From Candidatus Nitrospira allomarina (lineage in GTDB: Bacteria; Nitrospirota; Nitrospiria; Nitrospirales; UBA8639), in NCBI RefSeq assembly GCF_032050975.1, contig NZ_CP116967.1, positions 2,725,001 through 2,789,000 of the forward strand: a stretch of DNA of 64,000 bases. The letters are read 5' to 3'. The notes beneath the pieces are model-generated. The model did not search any database. It was not told the DNA's origin and saw only the letters and a program-made list of their open reading frames with translations. Positions 25,447-34,941 of this stretch are shown here, in pieces. Each line of letters begins with the position of its first letter. Position 1 is the first letter of the stretch. The position numbers and the translations under genes are program-made.

Positions 25447-25704
25447 GTGAAGATTAAATTATTCGGGATGTTAAAGACCATGATTCCTGGAAGTAAGGAT
25501 TTAGACGTGGCCTTTTCTGAAGGTGACCAGGTCAAGGATCTGGTTTATACCATACAGAGGGAGTATCCTCAGGTTGGTGAATTGCTCGAAAAGAAAAAAG
25601 TGCTGGTGTCGGTGAACCAGGAAATTGCTCATTGGGACACGGTGCTGGATACGGCTGATGAGGTCGCATTATTGCCTCCTTTCGCGGGAGGATCAGGCGA
25701 ATAA
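25447..25704 (+). CDS. moaD: Molybdopterin synthase small subunit (MoaD), with extra C-terminal residues
   Basis: A ubiquitin-like sulfur carrier of 85 residues that starts with GTG. The fold pattern MKIKLFGMLK, VKDLVYTIQREYP and DTADEVALLPPFAGG fits MoaD. In active MoaD the C-terminal Gly-Gly is the very end, because its carboxylate is adenylated and turned into a thiocarboxylate. Here Gly-Gly is followed by Ser-Gly-Glu before the stop, so the protein would need trimming, or it deviates from the family. MoaE follows after 25 bases. Confidence 0.9.
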   Translation: MKIKLFGMLKTMIPGSKDLDVAFSEGDQVKDLVYTIQREYPQVGELLEKKKVLVSVNQEIAHWDTVLDTADEVALLPPFAGGSGE

Positions 25705-25729
25705 TGAGCTCAGGAGAAAGGGCAATCCG

Positions 25730-26173
25730 ATGGCTGTTGAATTAGAAGAAAGTATGCTGGTTCGGGTGCAACTGGAAAATTTCTCAATTGATGAAGAATT
25801 GAATCGAGTGAGGTCCCGGTCCCGTCGAATCGGGGGTATTGCTATGTTTTTGGGTACGGCTCGTGATCGTTCCAAGGGTCGAGACGTAAGTTCCATGAGT
25901 TTTGATCATTACGAAGGGATGGCCCAGAAAAAACTCAAAGAAATCCGAGAACAGGCACTTCGTGATTTTGCCATCATTGAGGCATTGGTCCTCCATCGCT
26001 ATGGTCCCATTGAAATTGGTGAAAATATTGTGCTGATCATTGTTGGCGCTGAGCATCGTGCCGATGCGTTTAAGGCTTGCCAATGGTGTATTGATGAACT
26101 CAAAAAAATAACTCCAATCTGGAAAATGGAAACGACGCCGGAAGGCGAAGTGTGGGTGGAGGAACACCCATAA
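25730..26173 (+). CDS. moaE: Molybdopterin synthase catalytic subunit (MoaE)
   Basis: The large subunit that, with thiocarboxylated MoaD, inserts two sulfurs into cyclic pyranopterin monophosphate. The frame is open further upstream, but the ATG at 25730 has AGGAG ten or so bases before it and fits the family length (147 residues). Conserved parts are GGIAMFLGTARDRSKGRDVSSM, HRYGPIEIGENIVLIIVGAEHRADAF and the lysine-rich LKKITPIWKMETTPEGEVWVEE. The stop overlaps moaA by one base. Confidence 0.94.
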   Translation: MAVELEESMLVRVQLENFSIDEELNRVRSRSRRIGGIAMFLGTARDRSKGRDVSSMSFDHYEGMAQKKLKEIREQALRDFAIIEALVLHRYGPIEIGENIVLIIVGAEHRADAFKACQWCIDELKKITPIWKMETTPEGEVWVEEHP

Positions 26174-27234
26174 TGGATGGGGGGGGAGCCGTGACTCTGC
26201 CGGATGCGGTCAAAGATGTCTGGGGACGTCCTTTACGATCCTTGCGGGTGTCCGTGACCGATCGATGCAATTTACGGTGTCAGTACTGTATGCCTGAGGA
26301 AAATTATGTGTGGCTTCCTCGGGAAAATCTGTTGACGTTTGAAGAAATCGCTTTCCTGACGAATGTGTTTTCCGATCGGGGAATTGATCGCGTGCGTATT
26401 ACCGGGGGCGAGCCTCTATTACGCAATAACGTGGCGGAACTCATCAAAATGCTTCGTCAAAACTCTCGCATTCATGATATTGCGATGACCACCAATGGGG
26501 TGTTGTTGAGTGAACAGGCGCAGGCCCTTTTTGACGCCGGGCTCCATCGGGTCACGGTGAGTCTGGATACGTTGAAGCCCGAGCGGTTTAAAGCGCTGAC
26601 TCGACGCGATACATTGGACAGAGTGTTGGAAGGCATTGCTTCAGTGGGACGGGTCGGGTTCACAGGGTTGAAGCTGGACACGGTCGCCATGAAGGGATAC
26701 AACGAAGATGAAGTCATTCCCTTGCTTGAATACGGCAAGCGGGTCAACGGAGAAGTGCGTTTTATCGAATATATGGATGTAGGCGGAGCCAATGACTGGT
26801 CCGCGGAAAAGGTTCTTTCCCGGAAAGAGATCTTGAAGATGGTCGGGGAGTATTATGGTTCCGTCGAGCCCGTGGAGGAGGTCAGTTCGGCTCCTGCACA
26901 GCGATTCCGGTTATCAGATGGAACAATATTTGGTATTATTTCTTCCACTACTGTCCCTTTTTGTTCGACATGTGACCGGAGTCGGTTGACGGCTGACGGG
27001 ATGTGGTATTTGTGTTTGTATGCCAAAACCGGCATTGACCTTCGCAAGCTCATTCGAATGGAACGATCACAAACAGATATTCTCTCCATCATCCAGTCTG
27101 TCTGGGAATCCCGACAAGATCGGGGGGCGGAAGAACGCAAAGAGCTTGAACAGGTCAGTGGCCGTGGCCGGTACATTGACATTGAGCGATTGCGCCAAGA
27201 TCCGCATTTGGAAATGCATGCAAGGGGAGGCTGA
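26173..27234 (+). CDS. moaA: GTP 3',8-cyclase (MoaA), radical SAM enzyme
   Basis: It rearranges GTP in the first step of molybdopterin synthesis. The SAM-binding cluster motif is CNLRCQYC (Cys32, 36, 39 from this start), followed by RVRITGGEPLLR. The C-terminal cluster motif is seen in VPFCSTCDRSRLTADG with the later LCLYAK. The protein ends in Gly-Gly as MoaA should. The ATG at 26173 overlaps the moaE stop and has GGAGG ten bases upstream; a GTG at 26152 is a less likely start. Confidence 0.96.
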   Translation: MDGGGAVTLPDAVKDVWGRPLRSLRVSVTDRCNLRCQYCMPEENYVWLPRENLLTFEEIAFLTNVFSDRGIDRVRITGGEPLLRNNVAELIKMLRQNSRIHDIAMTTNGVLLSEQAQALFDAGLHRVTVSLDTLKPERFKALTRRDTLDRVLEGIASVGRVGFTGLKLDTVAMKGYNEDEVIPLLEYGKRVNGEVRFIEYMDVGGANDWSAEKVLSRKEILKMVGEYYGSVEPVEEVSSAPAQRFRLSDGTIFGIISSTTVPFCSTCDRSRLTADGMWYLCLYAKTGIDLRKLIRMERSQTDILSIIQSVWESRQDRGAEERKELEQVSGRGRYIDIERLRQDPHLEMHARGG

Positions 27235-27507
27235 TCCCCCGCGTTTCCTCCATATTCCGTGTCGCGTCCTCCTCCTGCCAGTATCCCCCAACAGCCTGGG
27301 AGTTAGAGGTGCCTTCTTCGACTGATTCTTGCCGGTTCAACCTCCCTATGGTAATGTCCTGTGTCGTGACCGAAGACTGTGTCGGAGTCCATGATTCCTT
27401 GTTGTGTTCTTTCCCTGCCTTTTTCGCATTTTCTTTATCTCAGCCAGATCTGTATTTAGGTTCGCGTGCGTTGCGTTCATGAAAGAAGCTTAAGGATAGA
27501 CTGATTT

Positions 27508-28368
27508 ATGGGATGGTTTAAACGGAATAAAAACACGGATCCCGAAGGTACGTCCATTAAAATCGTGGAAGGGATGTGGGTTAAATGCGCAGTGTGTCGC
27601 GCCATAATTTTTAAACGCGAGATTGAGCGAAACTTAAAAGTCTGCCCGAAATGCCAATACCATTTCCCGCTATCGGTTGGTGAGCGATTGGAATTGATCG
27701 TCGATCCTGGTTCATTCGAGGAATGGGATGAAGATTTAGTTCCAGGAGATCCCCTACAATTTGTGGACACATTGCCGTACCGCAAGCGCATTCACAAGGC
27801 CCAAGAAAAAACGGGAAAAAAAGAAGCAATTTTGACCGGGCGATGCCAAATTGGCAGGAAACCCGTGGCGCTTGGAATTTTTGACTTTTCATTTATGGGT
27901 GGGAGCATGGGATCGGTGGTCGGCGAGAAAATTTGTCGGGCAATCGACCACGCGCTGACGGAGCATATGCCATTTTTGTTGGTCACGACTTCCGGTGGCG
28001 CACGAATGCAAGAGGGGACTTTGTCACTCATGCAAATGGCCAAAACCGCGTCAACTTTGGCCAAATTACAAGAGGCTCGAATGCCCTTTGTTGTCCTGTT
28101 AACGGATCCGACCTTTGGGGGGGTCACTGCCAGTGTCGCAATGTTAGGGGATATCATTCTAGCGGAACCGAAGGCGCTGATTGGGTTTGCCGGCCCACGG
28201 GTCATAGAACAAACGATCAAAGAACATTTGCCTGAAGGCTTTCAGCGTGCTGAGTTTTTGTTGGAACATGGCATGGTTGATCATATCGTGGAACGAAAAA
28301 CTCTCAAGCCAACCCTGGAAACGTTGCTTTCGCATTGCGTCACAGAAGTCTCTTCCTCTTCGGGGTAA
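27508..28368 (+). CDS. accD: Acetyl-CoA carboxylase carboxyltransferase subunit beta
   Basis: It transfers the carboxyl group from carboxybiotin to acetyl-CoA, together with AccA, giving malonyl-CoA for fatty acids. The 286-residue product has the N-terminal four-Cys zinc finger (Cys27, 30, 46, 49) and the carboxyltransferase core FSFMGGSMGSVVGEKICRAID, TSGGARMQEGTLSLMQMAK and LTDPTFGGVTAS. Full length and intact. It is followed by folC, as is common in many bacteria. The 273-base gap before it shows no clear regulatory motif. Confidence 0.97.
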   Translation: MGWFKRNKNTDPEGTSIKIVEGMWVKCAVCRAIIFKREIERNLKVCPKCQYHFPLSVGERLELIVDPGSFEEWDEDLVPGDPLQFVDTLPYRKRIHKAQEKTGKKEAILTGRCQIGRKPVALGIFDFSFMGGSMGSVVGEKICRAIDHALTEHMPFLLVTTSGGARMQEGTLSLMQMAKTASTLAKLQEARMPFVVLLTDPTFGGVTASVAMLGDIILAEPKALIGFAGPRVIEQTIKEHLPEGFQRAEFLLEHGMVDHIVERKTLKPTLETLLSHCVTEVSSSSG

Positions 28369-28467
28369 TGGCCGAAAGGTCAGGCTCTCCTTGTGCTCCT
28401 GTGGATCTCAACAGCCATGACGATGGGCTATCCCGTTCATGGTGAGAGCCATACGTTGTAGTTATTA

Positions 28468-29808
28468 TTGATACGAAATCTCCTTCCCTTTATTGTCTCC
28501 CGCCCAGTTTCGATTCCTGTGGCTAGCTATCCAGAAACGCTTAACTATCTTTTCTCCTTGCACCGGTTTGGTATCAAGCTCGGCCTGGAAGCCATTACCG
28601 ATATTCTTGGCAGGCTGGGGAATCCTCAGCACCGATATCCCACCCTGCATGTTGCCGGTACGAACGGGAAGGGTTCTTCCTCAGCCATGCTGGCCAGGAT
28701 CCTTGAAGCGAGCGGGTACCGGGTTGGTCTGTATACTTCCCCGCATTTGATTGATTTTCGAGAGCGCATACGTGTTCAGGGAACAGACATTTCGGAAGAA
28801 TCAGTTTGTGCCCTGACTGACCAGATGCGGCGAATCGCCAATCCCCTCACAACCCTCACATTTTTTGAATTTACGACCGCGCTGGCTTTTCTACATTTTC
28901 AACACCAACAAGTGGACATTGCGGTGGTAGAAGTCGGGATGGGCGGACAGTTTGATGCGACCAATGTGTTGAGCCCCATGGGTGCTTTGATAACGGGGAT
29001 TAGTTTTGATCATGAGGCCTATTTGGGAGACTCTCTTCAGAAGATTGCGAGGGAGAAAGCCGGCATCATTACACAAAAATCTCCGGTGGTATTGGGACCC
29101 ATGCCGAAAGATATTCTTCATATTTTTGAGACCCAGGCCAGGAAGTGGCAGGCACCCTGCTTTCGGATGGGGCAGGAGTTTTCCCTTCTGGAAACCAGCG
29201 CAACGACTTTTACCTATCAAGGGCCGGGATGGACTCTTCCAGGCCTGCAGACGAATTTGCCCGGCCGGCATCAGTTGGTGAATGCGACCAATGCTCTTGC
29301 GTTATTGGAGACGGCCGTCGATGGCACATTCCCTATTTCACCGTCGGCCATCCGGACCGGTTTGCAAGACGTGAGATGGAGAGGTCGATTAGAAATTGTG
29401 CAACAAAATCCACTTCTGCTTCTGGATGGCGCGCACAATCTTGCGGCTGCTCACGTGTTATTTGACTTTCTCCACTCACAAATTCATGATGGCGCGGGAC
29501 GAAAACTCATTTTGGTGGTTGGGATGATGCGCGACAAGAATCTTCAGGAATTTCTGCGTGTGTTCATTCCAATTGTAGACCACCTAATTCTCACCCAGCC
29601 ACGGATAGAAAGGGCGGCGTCGGTAGATGAGCTCAATCAGGCCGTCGATCATAAAAATCTTGTGCCGTGTTTACTTGCAGATTCATGGGAGGCTGTTTGC
29701 AGGGCCAAAGACATCTCGAATCCCACAGACGTGATCTGTGTGACCGGGTCGTTATTTCTGGTTGGGGAGGTACTCAATCGGCTCACTCAGCCTGGTTTTC
29801 CAACGTGA
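28468..29808 (+). CDS. folC: Bifunctional dihydrofolate synthase / folylpolyglutamate synthase
   Basis: A Mur-ligase-fold enzyme that adds glutamate to dihydropteroate and folates. The P-loop HVAGTNGKGSSSAMLARIL and the following YTSPHLIDFRERIRVQG are diagnostic, as are VEVGMGGQFDATNVL and LLLDGAHNLAAAHVL. The open frame begins with TTG at 28468; the next candidate is a GTG at 28519. Neither has a clear Shine-Dalgarno, and the family N-terminus (LNYLFSLHRFGIKLG) fits either. The stop overlaps the likely lptD start. Confidence 0.95.
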   Translation: MIRNLLPFIVSRPVSIPVASYPETLNYLFSLHRFGIKLGLEAITDILGRLGNPQHRYPTLHVAGTNGKGSSSAMLARILEASGYRVGLYTSPHLIDFRERIRVQGTDISEESVCALTDQMRRIANPLTTLTFFEFTTALAFLHFQHQQVDIAVVEVGMGGQFDATNVLSPMGALITGISFDHEAYLGDSLQKIAREKAGIITQKSPVVLGPMPKDILHIFETQARKWQAPCFRMGQEFSLLETSATTFTYQGPGWTLPGLQTNLPGRHQLVNATNALALLETAVDGTFPISPSAIRTGLQDVRWRGRLEIVQQNPLLLLDGAHNLAAAHVLFDFLHSQIHDGAGRKLILVVGMMRDKNLQEFLRVFIPIVDHLILTQPRIERAASVDELNQAVDHKNLVPCLLADSWEAVCRAKDISNPTDVICVTGSLFLVGEVLNRLTQPGFPT

Positions 29809-32102
29809 CGTATGCGAACCTGGGAGATGACCGGTGTGTTCTCTCGCGCCGGTCTCATGGATTGATACTTGGTATATTGATCTTCATCACGATACTGACC
29901 GCGGGAGAAACCGTGTTCGGGCAATCGGACGCCTCCGTTGTTGAATCCGAGGAAGTCCCTGCAGCATCCTCAGCTGAGAAGGACTCTGCTGAATCAACCT
30001 CACAGGGAGTTCCCGTCACGATAAATGCCGACCGAATTGAATATGATAATGATCGGGAAGAGTATCATGCTACCGGGGCTGTGGATATCACACGTGGACC
30101 CATTCATCTCAATGCGGATGAAGCCACCCTCCAAAAGCTCACGGGGCGTCTCACAGCGCGTGGTCATGTGCATTTACGAGATGTGAAGGCCGATATCTGG
30201 TCGGAAGAGCTTGAGCTCAATCTCAATACCGAAGCGGGAGTGATCACGAATGGCAATATTTTTCTCAAGGAGCAGAATTCCTTTGTGACGGGGCGACGGC
30301 TTCAGCGTTTTTCTGAGACCCATTATCGGATCAAGGAGGGTTCCTTTACCAATTGTGATGCGAAGAATGGCGAGATTCCAGCCTGGCGATTTAACTTTCA
30401 TGATATGGATGTGGAATATGAGGACAGTTTGTTTGGGAAGGGCGTATGGTTCAATGTGAACGATGTGCCGGTCATCCCCCTTCCCACCTTCCGATATCCG
30501 CTGGGCGCTTCTCGAAAAAGCGGATTCTTATTTCCTACGACCGGGTATAATACGCAATTCGGTTACCAGTATCGGCAGGGGTATTTTTGGGCCATCAATC
30601 CCAGCAATGATTTAACCATTTCCCCCCAAATCTTAACGGAGCGTGGAGGAGGTGCGGATCTGGAATATCGCTATATGTGGAATCGGCTCACAAAGGGAGA
30701 ATGGTTGATACGCTCGCTCTATGATACCCAGCAACATCGTGGGCGAGCCGAAGTTCGAGGAGCTCATGCTCAGCAATTCAACCCTGATTTGTCGTTACGA
30801 ATGCGCGCCAATTTTTCAAGTGATCGAACGGTCTTGCAAAATTTTAGCAGCTCCGGGACTCAACGGGCTTTACCCAGCCAAGAGTCCCATCTCACTATTT
30901 TGCAACGGCTTGATCATGGAGCGTTCTATCTTACCGGCCAATATATTCAGCCGTTAGCCACCGGCGGGAATTCGACCTTTCAGCGGTTACCCGAAATCGG
31001 ACATCGCTTCATGAATCCCAGTGTCCTGGGCAGTCCCATATCGCTGACTGCGGAAACGACTGCGGTGCAATTTCACAGGCAGACAGGATTCGATGTCGGT
31101 CGGATCGATGTGATGCCGGGACTGTCAATGGAAGGGCTCCATCTGGGGCATGCATTGGGATTCCGTCCCCAGGTGAAGTTTCGTGAAGTAGGCTATACGC
31201 GGGGGCTCACGGAGAAATCAGCCCAACATCGTGAAACCTTTTGGGTTGGGGCTGAATTGTTCTCGAATGTCTCGAAACGGTTTTCCTTCGGCGATGGGAA
31301 TTGGATCCGTCATTCTCTACAACCGAATGTGATTTATGAGTATGTGCCGCAGACGAAACAATCGGAATTAGTTCAAATCGATGCCGTGGATGATTTAATC
31401 CAAAAGAGTTTGGTGACCTATTCCTTGAAAAATCGTCTAAGCCAAATTGGTGGCGGAAAATCCAATGCCTGGTTGGATCTGTTCTTTGCCCAAAGTTATC
31501 ATGTGGCCAATCCCCCACCCCTCGCCTCCCGGTTTTCGGATATCTGGACACGGGGGCATTTTCATTCACCGGTCGATTCCTCAGCCTTCATCTCGGCCTT
31601 TAATCTGAGGGTCGATGCCTTTTACGATCCGAATAGGAAATATTTTTCTCAGATGAACACCGATGTGCTCATCCAAAGCCGGCAGACATGGTATATGACC
31701 GTTGGTCAGCGGTACACCAAAGAAGGAACGAGAGTCCGCCGGGGAGATATTTGGAATCCCGTGTCGTTTAATGAAGTGTTGGCTCCGGATGAGGAAATCC
31801 TCTATCTCACGACTGGAGGTGGAGTGCGTTTGCCCTATGGTGTGACCGTAGGCACCAAGTGGTATCACGACTTACGAACGGGACAGACGGCGGAATGGGA
31901 TGTGGTCGGACTCTACCAGAATCCCTGTCGCTGTTTTTCCCTCGGGCTCACGTATACCCGACTTCCTGACCGCTCACAATTTGAATTTCTCATCAGCTTG
32001 ACCGGGTTGTGGGGGACCCAAGGGCATGGGACGCAATTAATGAAACTGATCTTGGGCCCCATCATGGCAGGAGAGCGTGGAATTCCTTGGGACTATCGCT
32101 AA
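29805..32102 (+). CDS. lptD: LPS-assembly protein LptD
   Basis: The outer-membrane translocon that inserts lipopolysaccharide at the cell surface. I place the start at a GTG (29805) overlapping the folC stop (GTGA); it gives 765 residues and a signal peptide (LILGILIFITILTAGETVFGQ). Residues about 75-190 form the OstA/LptA-like jellyroll (VTINADRIEYDNDREEYHATG, then NADEATLQKLTG), and the rest is beta-barrel, beginning after PVIPLPTFRYPLGASRKSGFLFP. The C-terminus contains PCRCFSLGLTYTRLPD. An acidic Ser/Glu-rich linker precedes the jellyroll. The gene shows that the host makes LPS. Confidence 0.92.
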   Translation: MTYANLGDDRCVLSRRSHGLILGILIFITILTAGETVFGQSDASVVESEEVPAASSAEKDSAESTSQGVPVTINADRIEYDNDREEYHATGAVDITRGPIHLNADEATLQKLTGRLTARGHVHLRDVKADIWSEELELNLNTEAGVITNGNIFLKEQNSFVTGRRLQRFSETHYRIKEGSFTNCDAKNGEIPAWRFNFHDMDVEYEDSLFGKGVWFNVNDVPVIPLPTFRYPLGASRKSGFLFPTTGYNTQFGYQYRQGYFWAINPSNDLTISPQILTERGGGADLEYRYMWNRLTKGEWLIRSLYDTQQHRGRAEVRGAHAQQFNPDLSLRMRANFSSDRTVLQNFSSSGTQRALPSQESHLTILQRLDHGAFYLTGQYIQPLATGGNSTFQRLPEIGHRFMNPSVLGSPISLTAETTAVQFHRQTGFDVGRIDVMPGLSMEGLHLGHALGFRPQVKFREVGYTRGLTEKSAQHRETFWVGAELFSNVSKRFSFGDGNWIRHSLQPNVIYEYVPQTKQSELVQIDAVDDLIQKSLVTYSLKNRLSQIGGGKSNAWLDLFFAQSYHVANPPPLASRFSDIWTRGHFHSPVDSSAFISAFNLRVDAFYDPNRKYFSQMNTDVLIQSRQTWYMTVGQRYTKEGTRVRRGDIWNPVSFNEVLAPDEEILYLTTGGGVRLPYGVTVGTKWYHDLRTGQTAEWDVVGLYQNPCRCFSLGLTYTRLPDRSQFEFLISLTGLWGTQGHGTQLMKLILGPIMAGERGIPWDYR

Positions 32103-32107
32103 CCGTC

Positions 32108-32752
32108 ATGCGGATTTTACCTATGCGAATGTGCACGGTCCCGGTGGTGATTCTATGGAGTTTAGCCGTCTGGCCACTTCATGCCTGGTCGCAAGAAGTC
32201 GTGACTGATCAGGTCACCATCACGTCGGCAAGAGGACAGCTGTTTGGCATCACGTCCGGCGAGGGAATTGCCAGGAAGGTGTTAGCGTCGGGGGAAGACG
32301 TGCTGGTGGTTGAAAGCAAAGGTGTGACGGGATATGTTCAGACAACCACACGGTTGCTCGGATTTTCAGGTCGGTTACAACGGTGGGCGGACATGAATCT
32401 TTCCTCGGCGGAGGAAGTGATCGCTGCCACAGTCACTCCCAAAATGATTATTGTGCAAGGTCAACAGGCGGCCTACGGTTTTCAAAGTGATCTTGGTCGT
32501 TGGAAACGAGAACCTTGGGGGGCCGGAGAGGTGTTGGTGAAGAGTATCGTGAATGACTATGTGGCCGTGCACATTACCAATCGACGGGCTTTGGGATTTT
32601 CGGCGTTGACCGGAGGGTTTTTTTCACAAGATCTTCCATCCGGCAATACGATTGACCAGACGGAAGCCAATGCGAATATTGTGATCATCCACCTGTCAGG
32701 CCTGATGTTGGTGTTTCGATCCGGCTTAGCGGTTTGGACGGTATTGCCCTGA
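32108..32752 (+). CDS. Exported protein of unknown function downstream of lptD
   Basis: I do not recognise this 214-residue protein. From the ATG at 32108, six bases after lptD (an ATG at 32123 is possible), the N-terminus VPVVILWSLAVWPLHAWSQ is a signal peptide with a plausible cleavage after WSQ or earlier. The mature part alternates hydrophobic and polar residues (LVVESKGVTGYVQTTTRLLG, VVHITNRRALGFSAL), as in repeated beta-strand hairpins of about 45 residues, possibly propeller-like. Position suggests co-transcription with lptD and a periplasmic or envelope role, which is an inference. Confidence 0.72.
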   Translation: MRILPMRMCTVPVVILWSLAVWPLHAWSQEVVTDQVTITSARGQLFGITSGEGIARKVLASGEDVLVVESKGVTGYVQTTTRLLGFSGRLQRWADMNLSSAEEVIAATVTPKMIIVQGQQAAYGFQSDLGRWKREPWGAGEVLVKSIVNDYVAVHITNRRALGFSALTGGFFSQDLPSGNTIDQTEANANIVIIHLSGLMLVFRSGLAVWTVLP

Positions 32753-32980
32753 TTAATTGGAGGCAGGGCTACTGGCCAATTCCGTGTGTTTGGTCACGCC
32801 CGGGTAATCCACCCCAATAGGGCTGTTTGAGCAATAACGGCTCCACCAGTCAATGACTTCCTGAAGAAAAGGATCTTCCGGCCCTGTGGCAAAAAGATGA
32901 CCGTAGAGATAGCCGGTTTGGGTATCAAAGAGGATGAATATCGGCATGGGAGCGGGTTGTGGAAGTTGTGGCGTGTCCAT
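32753..32980 (-). CDS. Small hypothetical protein (75 residues)
   Basis: A minus-strand frame that abuts the stop of the preceding gene tail to tail. The product starts with a Pro-rich segment (MDTPQLPQPAPMPIF) and continues IFILFDTQTGYLYGHLFATG, with aromatic and acidic residues in EVIDWWSRYC. Composition is protein-like, but no ribosome-binding site is seen at either of the first two ATGs and no family is recognised. It could be a chance frame. Confidence 0.45.
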   Translation of the reverse strand: MDTPQLPQPAPMPIFILFDTQTGYLYGHLFATGPEDPFLQEVIDWWSRYCSNSPIGVDYPGVTKHTELASSPASN

Positions 32981-33269
32981 GGGTCGTCGGGATCGTGCGT
33001 CAGAGGTTCATTCCGTTTTTCTCTAGGTATTCTTGTCGGAACGTGTTGGGTATTTCTTAAATATACCTATGGATCAGGGGTTTTAATCGCTCATGGAGAA
33101 TGTGGGTCTCTTCGAGGACTATAAGGCGAGGGGCAAAGACCCTGTAAGGATTGGGGCAAAATTAAAAACGACGCTTGACCTTCCCCGTCAAATGGGGTAG
33201 CTATGTTCCTTTACTGTACAACCGAGTCAACGGTATGTGCGTTTACCTGGGCTGAGAGGGAGGCTATTC

Positions 33270-34730
33270 ATGGATGCGTTCGATTCTGCTGGATCAGCTA
33301 TCGCGAAGCAGGTTGCCAGGATCCTGCTGGTTGAAGATGAAATCGATGTGCGGGAGTCTATCAGGTTGCAGCTTGAGGATGAGGGACATCAGGTTGTGGA
33401 CACGGAATCCGGCGCCGACGCCTTGGTTCTGGCCGAGTCTTCCCAGTTCGATATTGTCTTGACCGACGTGATGATTCCTGACATCAACGGAATTGAGTTG
33501 GTCCAGCGCATTACGCAACTTCCAAATCATCCGGTCATGATCGTCATGACGGGATATGGGTCGGTAGAGATGGCGGTAAAAGCAATTAAAGCCGGGGCCT
33601 TTGATTTTCTCTCAAAACCCTTTTCCATGGATGTGCTGAGTGCCACGCTTGCCAGTGCCTTACGCGTCAAGTGTCTTCAGGACGAGAATGTCGAATTGAA
33701 AAAAACCGTCAAAGGCCAATTTAGTTTAGGAAAACTCATTAGCTCCAGTCAGGTGATGCAAGAAGTGTTTCAGCTGATCGACTGCGTGGCGGATACCGAT
33801 AGCACCGTGCTGATTTTAGGAGAAAGTGGCACCGGCAAAGAATTAATTGCTCAGACCATTCATTGTCATAGTATGCGGCGCCAGGGAAGCCTGATTCCTG
33901 TTAATTGCGGAGCGATTCCCGAGGCATTATTAGAAAGTGAATTGTTCGGTCATGAGAAAGGGGCGTTTACCGGAGCGGTCGCATCTCGAGTCGGACGATT
34001 TGAGTTGGCGACGGGAGGCACAATTTTCCTTGATGAAATCGGAGATCTGAGTCCCCCGCTCCAAGTCAAACTCCTTCGGGTCCTACAAGAGCGAACGTTT
34101 GAACGAGTAGGGGGTACTCGAACATATAAATCGGATGCTCGGGTTATTGCCGCCACGAACCAAGACCTTGAAACGCTGGTGGCTGCGAAACAATTTCGCG
34201 AGGATTTGTTTTACCGGTTAAACGTGGTGCCGGTTCTGGTTCCTCCTCTCCGGCATCGGGTCGAAGATATCCCGCTCTTGCTCCAGCATTTCATCACGAT
34301 GTTCAATGATCGCCGGAAAGCGGAACTTACCGGAGTGGCCGATGAGGCGATGAGTCTTTTATGTGAATATCCCTGGCCGGGAAATGTTCGTGAACTCGGA
34401 AACATCGTCGAGCGGATTGCCATTTTGAAACGGCGGGGGATGATCGTCCCCGAAGATTTGCCGGAAAAAATCCGGCGATTACCCTCCTCTCATCTCCCCA
34501 CCATGCCGGCGGCAATTCCCGTGGCCGGGATGGACCTCTCCAGAACGGTTGAGGAGTTTGAAAACCGGTTGATTCTTGAAGCGCTCGAGCGAACGAATTG
34601 GGTCAAAAGTAAAGCGGCTCGTCTTCTGCAAATCAATCGCACCACCCTCATTGAAAAGCTAAAAAAGAAATCACTGGCCGAAGTGGTTGCACAACGCGCG
34701 ACCCCATCGGAAGATCTGGCCGACGTGTAA
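33270..34730 (+). CDS. Sigma-54-dependent NtrC-type response regulator (flagellar regulator, FleQ/FlrC-like)
   Basis: A 486-residue activator of sigma-54 RNA polymerase. The receiver domain (about 15-130) has acidic residues in VEDE, the phospho-acceptor Asp66 in TDVMIPD and a Lys in FLSKPFS. The AAA+ domain has Walker A GESGTGKE (184-191), the sigma-54-contacting GAFTGA loop (231-236) and GTIFLDEIGDLSPPLQ. A Fis-type helix-turn-helix ends the protein (KSKAARLLQINRTTLIEKLKKK). I use the ATG at 33270, with GGGAGG upstream, rather than the GTG at 33237. It heads the flagellar region and, with the regulator at 38194, probably acts on the sigma-54 promoters before flgB and fliL. Confidence 0.92.
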   Translation: MDAFDSAGSAIAKQVARILLVEDEIDVRESIRLQLEDEGHQVVDTESGADALVLAESSQFDIVLTDVMIPDINGIELVQRITQLPNHPVMIVMTGYGSVEMAVKAIKAGAFDFLSKPFSMDVLSATLASALRVKCLQDENVELKKTVKGQFSLGKLISSSQVMQEVFQLIDCVADTDSTVLILGESGTGKELIAQTIHCHSMRRQGSLIPVNCGAIPEALLESELFGHEKGAFTGAVASRVGRFELATGGTIFLDEIGDLSPPLQVKLLRVLQERTFERVGGTRTYKSDARVIAATNQDLETLVAAKQFREDLFYRLNVVPVLVPPLRHRVEDIPLLLQHFITMFNDRRKAELTGVADEAMSLLCEYPWPGNVRELGNIVERIAILKRRGMIVPEDLPEKIRRLPSSHLPTMPAAIPVAGMDLSRTVEEFENRLILEALERTNWVKSKAARLLQINRTTLIEKLKKKSLAEVVAQRATPSEDLADV

Positions 34731-34941
34731 CAATCGAGCACGCCCGGCCTTCCTGCCGTCCTCCCATTCCGAACAAGCCTGAGGTTCTGACCATTCCGTC
34801 AACTCCTTGACGTCGGCAATATTGTCCGTTCGTCGTCGTCCTTGCAAAACTTCCTGGTTTTTCAACGAAAACCCTGTCGTCGATTTTTTGCCATCGGCAA
34901 GAATGACTCCGGTCTAATTTTTGCTGAAGAGGTCTATCAGG

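Noticed and set aside
28387-28458. GGCTCTC and GAGAGCC inverted copies between accD and folC
   Set aside because: The arms are seven bases long and about 50 apart, with no T-run, so a terminator is not supported.
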